NCBI RefSeq assembly: GCF_001890925.1
Contig: NZ_MLCB01000132.1
Coordinates: 1-42,818 of the forward strand
Length of the DNA: 42,818 nt
Origin: Planktotalea frisia
GTDB taxonomy: Bacteria; Pseudomonadota; Alphaproteobacteria; Rhodobacterales; Rhodobacteraceae
Direction: 5' to 3'
A program made the translations under genes and the position numbers. Shown here piece by piece: positions 15,783 to 24,697 of the stretch; the first letter of the stretch is position 1; each line of letters begins with the position of its first letter. The notes under the pieces were generated by a model that saw nothing but the letters and a program-made list of their open reading frames with translations, had not been told where the DNA came from and searched no databases.

Positions 15783-16328
15783 TCACGCATCTCGCCATGT
15801 ACCACTTGCGATTCCGTCCAAGCTCCACTCCCCAACGGACCAGCGCACAAGCCGCAAAGTCGGATGTCCGACCGCGGCCGTCATTCGGCGTACTTGTCGG
15901 TTGCGACCTTCGCGGATCGTAAGTTTGATCCAGCAGTCGGGCACGGATTTACGATAGCGCACGGGGGGATCGCGTTCCCAGAGTTCAGGCGGATCAATAG
16001 GCGCGACCTCGGCAGGGCGGGTCTTGCCGTCTTTTAAGTCAATGCCATCGCGCAGAGACTGCAGAGCCGCCTCGTCAGGAATGCGTTCGACCAACACCAA
16101 ATAGGTCTTCGGTTTCTTAAACTTTGGGTCGGCGATTTGCGCTTGTAGCCGTCCATCACCTGTTAGCACCAGCAGCCCTTCGCTATCGCGATCCAATCGG
16201 CCAGCAGGATAAACCTCTGGAACGTCAACATAACTAGAAAGGGTCGGGCGCTTGGATCCTTCGAGGCCTTTGTCTGTGAACTGAGACAACACGCCGAAAG
16301 GTTTGTTCAGCAATATCACGCGGCTCAA
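15783..16328 (-). CDS. rluE: RluE-type rRNA pseudouridine synthase
   Basis: A 181-residue RsuA/RluB/E/F-family enzyme that isomerises a uridine in rRNA. The catalytic Asp lies in GRLDRDSEGLL (about residues 43-53), and the KPKTY and EGRNRQVRRM family motifs follow. The N-terminal S4 domain is absent, as in the short RluE subgroup, which modifies 23S rRNA. Its ATG overlaps the stop of the response regulator gene (ATGA), so it is the third gene of the kinase-regulator unit, an unexpected partner for a signalling pair. Confidence 0.9.
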   Translation of the reverse strand: MSRVILLNKPFGVLSQFTDKGLEGSKRPTLSSYVDVPEVYPAGRLDRDSEGLLVLTGDGRLQAQIADPKFKKPKTYLVLVERIPDEAALQSLRDGIDLKDGKTRPAEVAPIDPPELWERDPPVRYRKSVPDCWIKLTIREGRNRQVRRMTAAVGHPTLRLVRWSVGEWSLDGIASGTWRDA

Positions 16329-16966
16329 AGAAACGCGCCTGTACCTTGCAAGACGCCATGTTCCATCGCGTAGCGCGTTAGACCAGCGGTCGAAGAAATT
16401 CCAAGCTTGCGTTTGATGTTTTTGCGATGTGTTTCCACCGTGCGCACCGAGATATCGAGTGCTGCGGCGACTTCTTTATTTGAGCGTCCTTTGGCAAGCT
16501 GCAACAGGACAGTTTGTTCGCGCCCCGTTAGCGCCTCGCGCGTTTCTGCGCCGTCATCAGGCACAAGCGACCCTTTCGCGCCTGTGCACATGTAGCGCTG
16601 TCCGGTCATTACAGTATCAATCGCTGTTTTGATTTCCTCTGTTGGGACGTCTTTTAGAACATATCCCATCGCACCGTGGCTGAGGGCCGTGCTGATATAT
16701 TCGGGACTGTCATGCATGCTGAGCACTAAAATCCGCATTTTGGGGTGGGTTTCGAGCAAGATTTCCATCACCGTTAGCCCGTTCATCCCGGGCATATTCA
16801 GATCAAGCAGGATCACATCGGGGCTAAGGGACGCGGCATTGTCGATGATCTCTTGGCCAGAGGAATAGGTCGCAACGACTTCGATATCCTCAAAGCTTTC
16901 TAGAATGGCACGGATGCCTTCTGCGACCATTGGGTGATCATCAACGATAGCAACGCGTGTGTTCAT
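16325..16966 (-). CDS. NarL/FixJ-family response regulator
   Basis: A 213-residue regulator with an N-terminal receiver domain and a C-terminal LuxR-type helix-turn-helix. The phosphoacceptor is D55 (LLDLNMPG), with acidic D9-D10 and a conserved Lys in YVLKD. The DNA-binding part runs LTGREQTVLLQLAKGRSNKEVAAALDIS and on to about residue 200. Its start overlaps the end of the histidine kinase gene (16963-16966), so the two form a cognate pair. The divergent TRAP transporter is its likely target. Confidence 0.93.
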   Translation of the reverse strand: MNTRVAIVDDHPMVAEGIRAILESFEDIEVVATYSSGQEIIDNAASLSPDVILLDLNMPGMNGLTVMEILLETHPKMRILVLSMHDSPEYISTALSHGAMGYVLKDVPTEEIKTAIDTVMTGQRYMCTGAKGSLVPDDGAETREALTGREQTVLLQLAKGRSNKEVAAALDISVRTVETHRKNIKRKLGISSTAGLTRYAMEHGVLQGTGAFL

Positions 16967-18405
16967 GAGGGTACGTCCTCTGTTTCTTGCGGTGTTTTGC
17001 GGCTGTCTGGTTCTGGGGGCAACATATGGCTGAGTGGTGCGCGTGCTTCAAGAGTGGTGCCTTGACTGCTGCTTATGACAGTAAAGGCGCCGTTGAGCTG
17101 CTCCATTCGTTCTTGCATATTGCGAAGCCCGATCCCGCCGCGCGGGGAGGCATCAGCGCGTTTGCGTCCTTCCTCTAAACCTTGGCCGTTGTCTTCAATT
17201 GTCAGGACCGCGCCACGGCGATCGCCGCGCAGAGACATCTTAACGTGGCTTGCATCGGCGTGACGTTCGATGTTGGTCAACGCTTCTTGGGCGACCCGGT
17301 AGAGGGCAATTTTAGCATCCCCATCTAGACGATTGCGGAACACAACAGTGGAAAACGCACAGGTCATTCCCGTGCGCGCAGTAAAATCGTCAGTGAGCGT
17401 TTTCAAAGCGGGACCCAGGCCAAGATCATCGAGCACACCTGGGCGCAGATCGCGACTGATGCTGCGAATTTCTTGGATAGCGCTGGCGAGCCCTTCAATC
17501 CCTTGGTCCAGCGTCTTTGGCACTTCGCGTTTGTTCAGTCCAAGCTGGCGGCGGGTCACATCCAAAGCGTAGCGAATACCCACAAGCGTTTGGCTGATCC
17601 CGTCATGGAGTTCTCGCGCCACGCGCCCGCGTTCTTCTTCTTGGGCGTCAAACACACGTTGGGTCAGGGCTTTGAGTTTGGTATCGGCCAAACGTCGCTC
17701 GCGAATGTTAAGCAAAAGACCCGAGCCAAAGACTGTAAGAAGTGCCGCTAAGGTGATGCCTCCAATGTATAAAAACGTCTTACGTGTGCGTGCTTCTACC
17801 TGTGCGCGGCTGGTCGCGACAGTGGCGATCACATCGTCGATAAACACACCCGTGCCGACGGCCCATTGCCAGCTCGGGAAGCTAGTCACATAGGTGATCA
17901 TCCGTGCGGGTTCACCAGTCGATGGTTTGGGCCAAAGATAGCTGTGATATCCCGCACCGGAGCGCGCGATGCGGATCAACTCATCCACCACAGGGGTGCC
18001 TTCGGGATCGCTCAAACCGCTCCAATTACCGTTGATTAGCTGCGTGTCGCGCGGACTGACAAGATTGGTGCCGTCGTATTGATAGACGAAAAAACTGCCC
18101 TCATCGCCGTAGATCATCGCCGATAAGATCTGTTTTACTTGTTGCTTGGCGTTCTCATCATCGGGTGGAGCACTGCCATAGATAAAGTAAAACCCGTTGC
18201 GCGCTTGGGTGACGTAGTTGCGCAACTCGTCTTTCTTGGCATCAATCAAAGTCTGCTCAAGTGTTGCGATCTCGCGCTCTGCAAGCTGGCGCGATTGGTA
18301 GGCGACGATCAAAGAGATCGCCGTAACGGCCAGTATTAGAGGGACCGTGCCGAGCAGGATGAGCTTTTGTTGATAGCTTAAAGAAGGTGAGCGGCGTTTT
18401 GTCAT
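16963..18405 (-). CDS. Cache-domain sensor histidine kinase (HisKA_3)
   Basis: A 480-residue membrane kinase. One membrane segment (about 15-36) and a second (about 210-232) enclose a periplasmic single-Cache domain (about 40-205) that would bind a small ligand. A short linker leads to the dimerisation/phosphoacceptor domain with H267 in ARELHDGISQT, then a HATPase_c domain with N box ALTNIERHA and G box GGIGLRN. Similar Cache/HisKA_3 kinases sit beside carboxylate TRAP transporters. The gene is divergent from dctP with a 264-base gap, so it probably senses the organic acid taken up. Confidence 0.92.
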   Translation of the reverse strand: MTKRRSPSLSYQQKLILLGTVPLILAVTAISLIVAYQSRQLAEREIATLEQTLIDAKKDELRNYVTQARNGFYFIYGSAPPDDENAKQQVKQILSAMIYGDEGSFFVYQYDGTNLVSPRDTQLINGNWSGLSDPEGTPVVDELIRIARSGAGYHSYLWPKPSTGEPARMITYVTSFPSWQWAVGTGVFIDDVIATVATSRAQVEARTRKTFLYIGGITLAALLTVFGSGLLLNIRERRLADTKLKALTQRVFDAQEEERGRVARELHDGISQTLVGIRYALDVTRRQLGLNKREVPKTLDQGIEGLASAIQEIRSISRDLRPGVLDDLGLGPALKTLTDDFTARTGMTCAFSTVVFRNRLDGDAKIALYRVAQEALTNIERHADASHVKMSLRGDRRGAVLTIEDNGQGLEEGRKRADASPRGGIGLRNMQERMEQLNGAFTVISSSQGTTLEARAPLSHMLPPEPDSRKTPQETEDVPS

Positions 18406-18669
18406 GTCACTCTGCTAGCGGCGAATCAAAGGCGAATCAAAGCGAATTGAGCAAGTGATCCAAGTATGATTGGTTTGCCTGATTGTTAAAAAGCTTAAAA
18501 AACAGGCTTGTTAGCGCAATCTTTCTCTAAAAATGCGGCTTCCTACGCATTACTTGGTATTCCGCTTCCGCGTATCGCTCGTTAGGGTTTGCTTACTTGA
18601 AACGATCCGCGCTGGGAGGGCTGATCAATCTTGCCCTTTTGCGCATCATTACAATTGGGAGGATTCTAA
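18406..18669. promoter_or_regulatory. Divergent control region between sensor kinase and dctP
   Basis: 264 non-coding bases hold the promoters for both directions. An inverted repeat ATGCG-N8-CGCAT at 18533-18550 is a possible site for the LuxR-type regulator. GGGAGG at 18658-18663 is the dctP ribosome-binding site. I found no convincing sigma-70 or sigma-54 pair. Confidence 0.5.
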
Positions 18670-19758
18670 ATGGATCGTCGTTCTTTTCTAAAAACATCCG
18701 CACTTGGCGGCACGGCTACAGCCGCGGCAACGCTCGCAGCTCCAGCTTACGCACAAGGCAAGCGCGTTTTGACAATGGTTCAGTCTTGGCCACGTGGCTT
18801 TGCTGTTCTTGATGACGCAGCAACGTACCTGCAGGAAATGGTTGGCGCTATGTCTGACGGTCAGTTGACCATCGACAAGAAAGCACCAGGCGAGCTAGTT
18901 GGCGCGCTTGAAGTGTTCGACGCTGTGTCTTCCGGTCAGGCTGACATGTACCACTCTGCGGACTATTACTTCATCGGTCAGCACCCTGCGTATGCGTATT
19001 TCACAGCTGTTCCATTCGGCGGCACAGCACAAGAACTGACAAACTGGTATCACCACGGCGGCGGCCACGAGCTGCACTCCGAGCTGGGCGAGATCTTCAA
19101 CTTGAAGTCCTTCCTTGCGGGTAACTCCGGTTCACAGTCTGGTGGTTGGTTCCGTAAAGAAATCGGCTCTGCGGCAGACTTCAACGGTTTGAAGTTCCGT
19201 ATGCCAGGTCTTGGTGGCAAAGTTTTGGGTAAGCTGGGCGCATCTGTTCAGAACATCCCGGGCGGCGAATTGTACCAAGCTCTGTCTTCCGGTGCTTTGG
19301 ACGGTCTTGAGTGGGTTGGCCCAATGGCTGACGAGCGCGCCGGCTTCCAAGAAGTTGCGAAAGTCTACTACGCGGCTGGCTTCCACGAGCCAGGTTCTGG
19401 TTTGACGGCTGGTATGAACCTTGACGTATACAATGACTTGTCCCCACAGCATCAGGCGATCATCTCGAACGCTGCGATGGCGACAACGCATTTGCAGCTG
19501 TCTGAGACACTTGCAAACAACGGTGCAGCCCTTGCGCGTCTTCAGTCTCAGGGCGTCAAAGTTCTGCAGTTCTCTGACGATGTTTGGGATGCGTTTGGTA
19601 AAGCGTCCGCAGAAGTCATGGACGAGAACATGGGCGACGAAATCTTCGCGAAGACACGTAAGTCTTTCGAAGAGTCCATGGCAGCGTCTTCTTCCTGGAT
19701 CGGTAAGTCTGACGGCTTCTATGTCGCACAGCGTGATCGCGTTCTGGGCAACGGCTAA
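18670..19758 (+). CDS. dctP: TRAP transporter substrate-binding protein (TakP type)
   Basis: A 362-residue periplasmic binding protein of the DctP family. The N-terminus DRRSFLK plus a hydrophobic stretch ending in AYAQG is a twin-arginine signal, cleaved near residue 28. R177 in GLKFRMPG is the conserved arginine that pairs with the substrate carboxylate, and W215 in LEWVGP lies in the pocket region. The sequence is closest in style to TakP, the 2-oxo-acid binding protein of Rhodobacter sphaeroides; pyruvate or a similar 2-oxo acid is the best guess. C-ending codons (ttc, aac, gac) are more frequent than in its neighbours, consistent with high expression. A stem-loop follows before dctQ. Confidence 0.93.
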   Translation: MDRRSFLKTSALGGTATAAATLAAPAYAQGKRVLTMVQSWPRGFAVLDDAATYLQEMVGAMSDGQLTIDKKAPGELVGALEVFDAVSSGQADMYHSADYYFIGQHPAYAYFTAVPFGGTAQELTNWYHHGGGHELHSELGEIFNLKSFLAGNSGSQSGGWFRKEIGSAADFNGLKFRMPGLGGKVLGKLGASVQNIPGGELYQALSSGALDGLEWVGPMADERAGFQEVAKVYYAAGFHEPGSGLTAGMNLDVYNDLSPQHQAIISNAAMATTHLQLSETLANNGAALARLQSQGVKVLQFSDDVWDAFGKASAEVMDENMGDEIFAKTRKSFEESMAASSSWIGKSDGFYVAQRDRVLGNG

Positions 19759-19776
19759 ACCTTTGCCAACATAATA

Positions 19777-19814
19777 GAGGGCGGGCTTTTGCATATGCGC
19801 GAAGGCCCGCTCTC
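19777..19814 (+). other. Stem-loop between dctP and dctQ
   Basis: GAGGGCGGGC (19777-19786) pairs with GCCCGCTCTC (19805-19814) over 10 positions with one wobble. The following bases are not a real T-run. Such hairpins after binding-protein genes usually protect the upstream mRNA or partly terminate, raising binding protein over permease. Confidence 0.65.
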
Positions 19815-19883
19815 ATTCTAAATCAAAACGAGCGGCGCAGACTAAAAGAGCGCAGCCTTTGACGACACAGTAGGGGGATAGCA

Positions 19884-20810
19884 ATGGACGACGAAGCATC
19901 TCGCGGAGCACTCGCAGCGATTGCTGATTTCGTGCTCTGGTTCATTCAGAGCATCGGAATGGCATTTTACAACTTCGGTTATGCCGTTACGCATCCAGCC
20001 AGCTGGCTGGATTGGTCAAACAGCCAATCCATGATGCGGTTCATCTACTATGGTGGCTCGCAAGAATTCTTCTTTGTTGTGTTTACAGCATTCCTGATCC
20101 TGACCGCCGTCGGCATGTGGCGCAATTCTATCATGTGGGGCACCGTGCGTTTCCTTGAGGGAATGGCGAACACTGTTGGGCGCTTCTTTGCGTGGGCAGG
20201 TCTTTTGATGGTGATCCAACAGATCGTTATCGTCTTTATGCAGCGTATCTTCACGCGCCCTGATATCTCATTCGGCTTTGGTATCCCGCTGCAGTTCGAC
20301 ATAAGCTGGTTCGCGGAAGAACTAAAGCTTTACAACGCCTTAGTTGTTTGTCTTTGCGTAACCTACACTTTCGTTCAAGGCAGTCACGTGCGCGTCGACC
20401 TTTTCTATTCCGCGGTAAAGTACCGGTCCAAAAAAGTCATCGACATGGTCGGATCCATCATCTTCATGATGCCGAGCGCGATCCTGATCTGGATGTATGG
20501 TTGGTATTTCATGTGGCGCCACCTTGTAACGCCGAAGGTTTCAGCGTCTGACAGCATCGATCTGTTGATGCGCAAGTCCAAGCTGCTCAAGTGGAACGTG
20601 GAAACCATTGGTTTCTCACCCAACGGATTTACCGCTTATTTCCTCTTCAAGATCTTGCTCGTGACTTTCGCAGCACTCGTCTTCTTGCAGGCCGTCGCGT
20701 TCTTCTACCGCTCATACCTTGAGTGGAAAGAGGGACCTGAAAGCGAGGGCAAGTACCTCGACAAAGACACGCTCGGTGAGGGCGAAGAAGCTTATGAGGG
20801 GACACACTAA
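19884..20810 (+). CDS. dctQ: TRAP transporter small permease subunit (DctQ), enlarged
   Basis: A 308-residue membrane protein, well above the roughly 160-200 residues usual for DctQ. The canonical four-helix core appears in the C-terminal two-thirds (QGSHVRVDLFY is the characteristic DctQ loop at about residue 173), preceded by extra hydrophobic segments near residues 15-35 and 60-80. A good ribosome-binding site (AGGGGGAT) precedes the ATG. The stop and the dctM start share one base (TAATG at 20808-20812), implying tight coupling. It pairs with DctM to form the sodium-driven carrier. Confidence 0.9.
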   Translation: MDDEASRGALAAIADFVLWFIQSIGMAFYNFGYAVTHPASWLDWSNSQSMMRFIYYGGSQEFFFVVFTAFLILTAVGMWRNSIMWGTVRFLEGMANTVGRFFAWAGLLMVIQQIVIVFMQRIFTRPDISFGFGIPLQFDISWFAEELKLYNALVVCLCVTYTFVQGSHVRVDLFYSAVKYRSKKVIDMVGSIIFMMPSAILIWMYGWYFMWRHLVTPKVSASDSIDLLMRKSKLLKWNVETIGFSPNGFTAYFLFKILLVTFAALVFLQAVAFFYRSYLEWKEGPESEGKYLDKDTLGEGEEAYEGTH

Positions 20811-23164
20811 TGTTCTTCGGTTTAGATGGCGTTGAAGTCGGCCTGATTATTGTAGCCCTTTGCCTTTTTGGCGGGATCCTGTCGGGCTTTCCAGTTGCGT
20901 TTGCAATTGGTGGTGCGGGCGTAATATCCTTTGTTATCATCGCGATGCTCGATGGGGCAGGGTTGCTTATTCACCAAGCGATCGACAAAGGGTCGGTGAT
21001 GTATTCCGATCTGGTCAATTCCGGGGTCAAACCCGAGGCCATATCGATCTTCCGATACCCTGACTTACCGCGCATGGAAGAAGCAGTGTTTCCGCGCGGC
21101 TGGGAATTCGCACTTGATCGCAACGTTTCGTTCATTGTGAACCGTATGAACGAGCGTGTTCTTGCGGGCCAGTCTATCGAAACACTCCTCGCGGTTTTGA
21201 TGTTCGTCCTTATGGGCATCACGCTTGAACGCTCCAAGATCGCGAATGATTTGCTTACAACCATGGCCAAGGTTTTCGGACCGCTGCCAGGTGGTTTGGC
21301 CGTGTCTGTTGTTGTGGTTGGTGCGTTCCTAGCAGCCTCTACGGGTATCGTAGGTGCAACGGTTGTGACCATGGGCTTGCTCAGTTTGCCGACGATGTTG
21401 CGCAACAATTACTCGCCTGAGATTGCCACAGGGGTCATCGCGGCCTCTGGTACGTTGGGGCAAATCATTCCACCTTCCATCGTTATTGTTCTACTCGGAA
21501 CGCTTGCTGGCGATCTCTACTCTTCGGCGCAAGAAGCGCGCGCGATTGAAGCGGGCTGTACGGATGCTTTGACCTACTTAGGCCAACCTGCCGTTCTGTC
21601 GGTTGGGACACTTTTCCAAGCCGCACTTTTGCCGGGAATCTTGCTTGCTCTGCTCTATGCGCTCTATGCTTTTGGCTATGCGCTGGTGAATCCATCCAAG
21701 GCCCCAGCGGTTGAAATGGGCTCTGGCAACGGCGAAGTCATCACGCGTTCAGAGGGCTTCACGTGGTTCCTTGGTGTTCCCATCGCATTGATCGCTGGTC
21801 TGATGTTGATGAGCAACCTCAACATCGTCGGCAGCCAAAGCATACAAGTGGATAGCTATTCTGACATCGGACAAAGCGCGAGCTTGCGTACGAATGTGGG
21901 CGAGGATTGCCAAGTTTCGATGATTGAACTTCACGGCCAAGAAGCTTGGGATTCTGCCATCACACAATCGGCCGAGATCGAAGCCGCAGGTGGCGTCGCA
22001 GAAAGCGTGAAACTCACCGAAGAAGAGCTGGCAACAGCGATTGCCGCGAAAGAAGCAGCAGCAGCGCCAATAGGGACAGGTATCGCGATCCTTGCGGTCA
22101 TCCTTGCTCTGGTTCTGACGACTGCGCGCGGTGTGCGCCCAAGCGCGGATCACCGTCCGATTTACATCGGATTGATTGGTGTTGTGTTGGGGCTGTTGGT
22201 GGACATCTTGTTCATCAGCCCTTCGACCAGCCCGGGTGTGACGGTTGTTTTGATGCTCATCCCTTGGGTGATCGCGATCTATGGCTGTACCCATGCGGCA
22301 CTGATGCTGGCCAAGAACGAACTGTTGCGCGTGGTTTTCCCGCCGCTCATTCTGATTGTTGCTGTGCTTGGTTCTATCCTAGGGGGCATCACCAACCCAA
22401 CGCCTGCGGCGGCTCTTGGTGCAGGGGGTGCGATCATGCTGGCGGCCTATCGTCGTCTGCGTGATGAGGACAAGTCAGGTAAGGTTGTCATCTTCTCCAC
22501 CTTTGCGGTGATCTTGATGATCCTGATTGGCGTGAACTTCGATCTGCGCGTGAACCAAGGCAGCCCAAGCTTTGAGACATGGGTCGCGTTCGGTTTTGCC
22601 TATACGGCTTGGCTCTATGCGTTCTTTGGTTTGCTCTTCTCGTGCTATGTTCTTTACCGCGCTGGCATCCTGCCACCGGTGGTGCGTGAAACGGCGAAGG
22701 TCACGAGCATGGTCTTCACCATTCTCATTGGTTCTCAGGTTTTGAACCTTGTGGTGATTTCGTTTGGTGGAGAGCACTATATCCAACAGTTCTTGCGCAG
22801 CTTTGACAACGAGCTGACGGTCTTCTTGATCGTGATGCTGGTGCTTTTCGTGCTGGGTTTCGTACTCGACTTCCTAGAGATCATCTACATCGTGATCCCC
22901 ATCGTCGGCCCTGTGATTTATGGCGGCACATTCGACCCGAAGTGGGTAACGATCATGATTGCGGTGAATTTGCAGACATCGTTCCTGACCCCGCCCTTTG
23001 GCTTCGCGCTGTTCTACTTGCGCGGCGTTGCACCCAAAGAGGTCACGACAGGTCATATCTATCGCGGTGTTGCACCCTTCGTTTTGATCCAAGTTGCGGG
23101 TTTGGGACTTCTATGGATGTTCCCCGCGATTGTTACGATCGTTCCGGACCTGATCCCGAATTGA
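20810..23164 (+). CDS. dctM: TRAP transporter large permease subunit (DctM), enlarged
   Basis: A 784-residue polytopic permease; ordinary DctM proteins have about 430 residues. The family core is present: GIVGATVVTMGLLSLPTM near residue 180 and TLGQIIPPSIVIVLLG near 213, and a C-terminal half ending FLTPPFGFALFYLRG. Two insertions explain the size. One, at about 46-121, is soluble. The other, at about 290-470, contains a membrane segment, a roughly 80-residue acidic soluble stretch (341-418) and more membrane segments. The enlarged form matches the TakP/mannitol-chloroaromatic subgroup. A strong terminator follows. Confidence 0.92.
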   Translation: MFFGLDGVEVGLIIVALCLFGGILSGFPVAFAIGGAGVISFVIIAMLDGAGLLIHQAIDKGSVMYSDLVNSGVKPEAISIFRYPDLPRMEEAVFPRGWEFALDRNVSFIVNRMNERVLAGQSIETLLAVLMFVLMGITLERSKIANDLLTTMAKVFGPLPGGLAVSVVVVGAFLAASTGIVGATVVTMGLLSLPTMLRNNYSPEIATGVIAASGTLGQIIPPSIVIVLLGTLAGDLYSSAQEARAIEAGCTDALTYLGQPAVLSVGTLFQAALLPGILLALLYALYAFGYALVNPSKAPAVEMGSGNGEVITRSEGFTWFLGVPIALIAGLMLMSNLNIVGSQSIQVDSYSDIGQSASLRTNVGEDCQVSMIELHGQEAWDSAITQSAEIEAAGGVAESVKLTEEELATAIAAKEAAAAPIGTGIAILAVILALVLTTARGVRPSADHRPIYIGLIGVVLGLLVDILFISPSTSPGVTVVLMLIPWVIAIYGCTHAALMLAKNELLRVVFPPLILIVAVLGSILGGITNPTPAAALGAGGAIMLAAYRRLRDEDKSGKVVIFSTFAVILMILIGVNFDLRVNQGSPSFETWVAFGFAYTAWLYAFFGLLFSCYVLYRAGILPPVVRETAKVTSMVFTILIGSQVLNLVVISFGGEHYIQQFLRSFDNELTVFLIVMLVLFVLGFVLDFLEIIYIVIPIVGPVIYGGTFDPKWVTIMIAVNLQTSFLTPPFGFALFYLRGVAPKEVTTGHIYRGVAPFVLIQVAGLGLLWMFPAIVTIVPDLIPN

Positions 23165-23190
23165 TCTGAGCGATCTTTGTGAAAAAGAGA

Positions 23191-23220
23191 AAAGCGAGGC
23201 TCACGAGCCTCGCTTTTTTT
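23191..23220 (+). terminator. Intrinsic terminator of dctPQM
   Basis: AAAGCGAGGCT-CACG-AGCCTCGCTTT, an 11-bp perfect stem followed by more T. The A-rich 5' side means it may also act on transcripts from the opposite strand, ending the bpt unit. Confidence 0.92.
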
Positions 23221-23231
23221 GTCTTCGACGA

Positions 23232-23253
23232 AAGTTTATTTGGAAAGATGAAG
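23232..23253. repeat. Dispersed 22-bp intergenic repeat, copy 1
   Basis: A 22-base string containing GTTTATTTGGAAAGATGAAG is identical to 29603-29624. This copy lies between the dctM terminator and the 3' end of the bpt gene. It is not part of a gene and has no inverted symmetry. Confidence 0.75.
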
Positions 23254-23269
23254 GGGAGGGGGTGCGTCT

Positions 23270-24094
23270 TTACTCGGACACAGCTTTGTTGCCATCGGGG
23301 AGCGAGATATTGGCGACCTGCTCGGCGATGGGGGCGGTGGAGAGCGGATGTAGCGTTGGTTCAAATTCCGCAGGGTCGCGCATGGGATTCCATGTGTTTT
23401 GGCTGAAAACTTCGAGCCCTGTGAAGCTGGCTTTGTAGCCCATCTTGGGACTGCCAGGCACCCAATAGCCTAAGTAAACATATGGCAGACCAGCGTTGCG
23501 CGCGATCTCGATATGATCAAGGATGATATGCGTGCCAAGTGATTGGCGCGGCACGTCGGGCGTGTAAAACGAATACACCATGCTGAGACCATCATCGAGC
23601 ACATCCATAAGGCACACGGCCTCAAGTTCGGATGTGTCTTGATGAGCGTATTCGATAACACGCGAGCGTATTGGCGTTTCCTCGATCATTGCGGCGAACT
23701 CGAACACATCCATATCGACCATTCCGCCGGTCGCATGGCGCGATTCCAGATAGCTGCGAAACAGTGCGTATTGCTCTTCGGTGGCCCAAGGAGATGTCGC
23801 GCGTCGTTCAAGATGAGCATTGCGGCGCAGGGTGCGTTTTTGGCTTTTGCTAAGCGTGAATTTTGACACATCAATGCGCGCAGACAGACAAGCCGCACAA
23901 TCGGCGCAAGTCGGACGGTAGAGCACATTTTGCGAGCGTCTAAACCCTTGCTTGGACAATGCGTTGTTCAGAGTATCCGCGCCGTCGCCTTGCAATGCTG
24001 TGAACAGTTTTCGCTCCATCCGACCCTCAAGATAAGGGCAGGGCTGCGGTGCAGTCACGTAGAACTGCGGGGCAACGGGAAGCGAGTGGCGCAT
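23270..24094 (-). CDS. bpt: Aspartate/glutamate leucyltransferase (Bpt)
   Basis: A 274-residue aminoacyl-tRNA-protein transferase of the bacterial ATE-like (Bpt) family, which adds leucine from Leu-tRNA to proteins with N-terminal Asp or Glu and so feeds the N-end rule pathway. The N-terminal cysteine-rich part shows PCPYL and [16 protein letters not shown] (about residues 58-73). The C-terminal GNAT-like half has [13 protein letters not shown] and [15 protein letters not shown]. The length is normal for the family. The ATG at 24094 is the first in the frame. It follows an RDD-family gene on the same strand across an 84-base gap. Confidence 0.93.
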   Translation of the reverse strand: MRHSLPVAPQFYVTAPQPCPYLEGRMERKLFTALQGDGADTLNNALSKQGFRRSQNVLYRPTCADCAACLSARIDVSKFTLSKSQKRTLRRNAHLERRATSPWATEEQYALFRSYLESRHATGGMVDMDVFEFAAMIEETPIRSRVIEYAHQDTSELEAVCLMDVLDDGLSMVYSFYTPDVPRQSLGTHIILDHIEIARNAGLPYVYLGYWVPGSPKMGYKASFTGLEVFSQNTWNPMRDPAEFEPTLHPLSTAPIAEQVANISLPDGNKAVSE

Positions 24095-24178
24095 GAGTGA
24101 ATTTTATCCTTCATGCGCAGGCTAGCATTCAATTTACTCAGGGGCCAAGCCCCGAATTTGACAAACTGTGATCAGGGC

Positions 24179-24619
24179 TTAGCGACGATTGATCATCACA
24201 CAACCTAGCGCGAGGTCCGTCAGGCTTTGGCCGCGTGCGGAGCCGATCATCATCACGACAGACACGACCTGTATCAAGAAGAACGCGATAGAAATCGAGT
24301 AGCCCAGAGTGTGCAGCAGCGCTTTGGTGAAATCAAAGCGTTCGCCGTTCTCATCGCGCAGCTCGATCGACATGATCCGCATGCCCCAAGTCGCGGAGGA
24401 GGAGGCGATGGTCAGGGTGCGGTAAGCGAATCCGATAAGCATAACGAGTACGGGAAAAAAGAATATGCCGATGAATGCGGTAAAAGGGATAACCAAAAGC
24501 GCAAGCACAACCGTGAATGCCACATCAATGATCCAAGCGATCAAGCGTTTGCTTGGCACGGACGCGTAAAACTGCGGGGCGCGGATGGGGTCGGGTTGAT
24601 TGGCGAAACTCTGGGTCAT
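24179..24619 (-). CDS. RDD-family membrane protein
   Basis: A 146-residue protein with two or three membrane segments (about 28-46, 48-70 and 110-128). The RDD signature is recognisable as the Arg in SKRLIAWIIDVAF with the Asp near residue 32 and a later conserved Asp. These proteins are small integral membrane proteins, some with sodium/proton antiport or packaging roles; the function here is unknown. It lies between bpt and the DUF2852 gene in the same direction. Confidence 0.85.
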   Translation of the reverse strand: MTQSFANQPDPIRAPQFYASVPSKRLIAWIIDVAFTVVLALLVIPFTAFIGIFFFPVLVMLIGFAYRTLTIASSSATWGMRIMSIELRDENGERFDFTKALLHTLGYSISIAFFLIQVVSVVMMIGSARGQSLTDLALGCVMINRR

Positions 24620-24647
24620 GGTCCTACTGTCGTTTAATGTTTATTTG

Positions 24648-24677
24648 GTGGGCCACCCACTCACAAGGGCGGCCCAC
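24648..24677 (-). other. Stem-loop between the DUF2852 and RDD genes
   Basis: GTGGGCC (24648-24654) and GGCCCAC (24671-24677) form a 7-bp stem that can extend inward by four pairs. On the minus strand it is followed by CAAATAAAC, so it is a weak terminator or a processing hairpin for the DUF2852 mRNA. Confidence 0.5.
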
Positions 24678-24697
24678 AGTTTGTTCAAAGAGCATGC

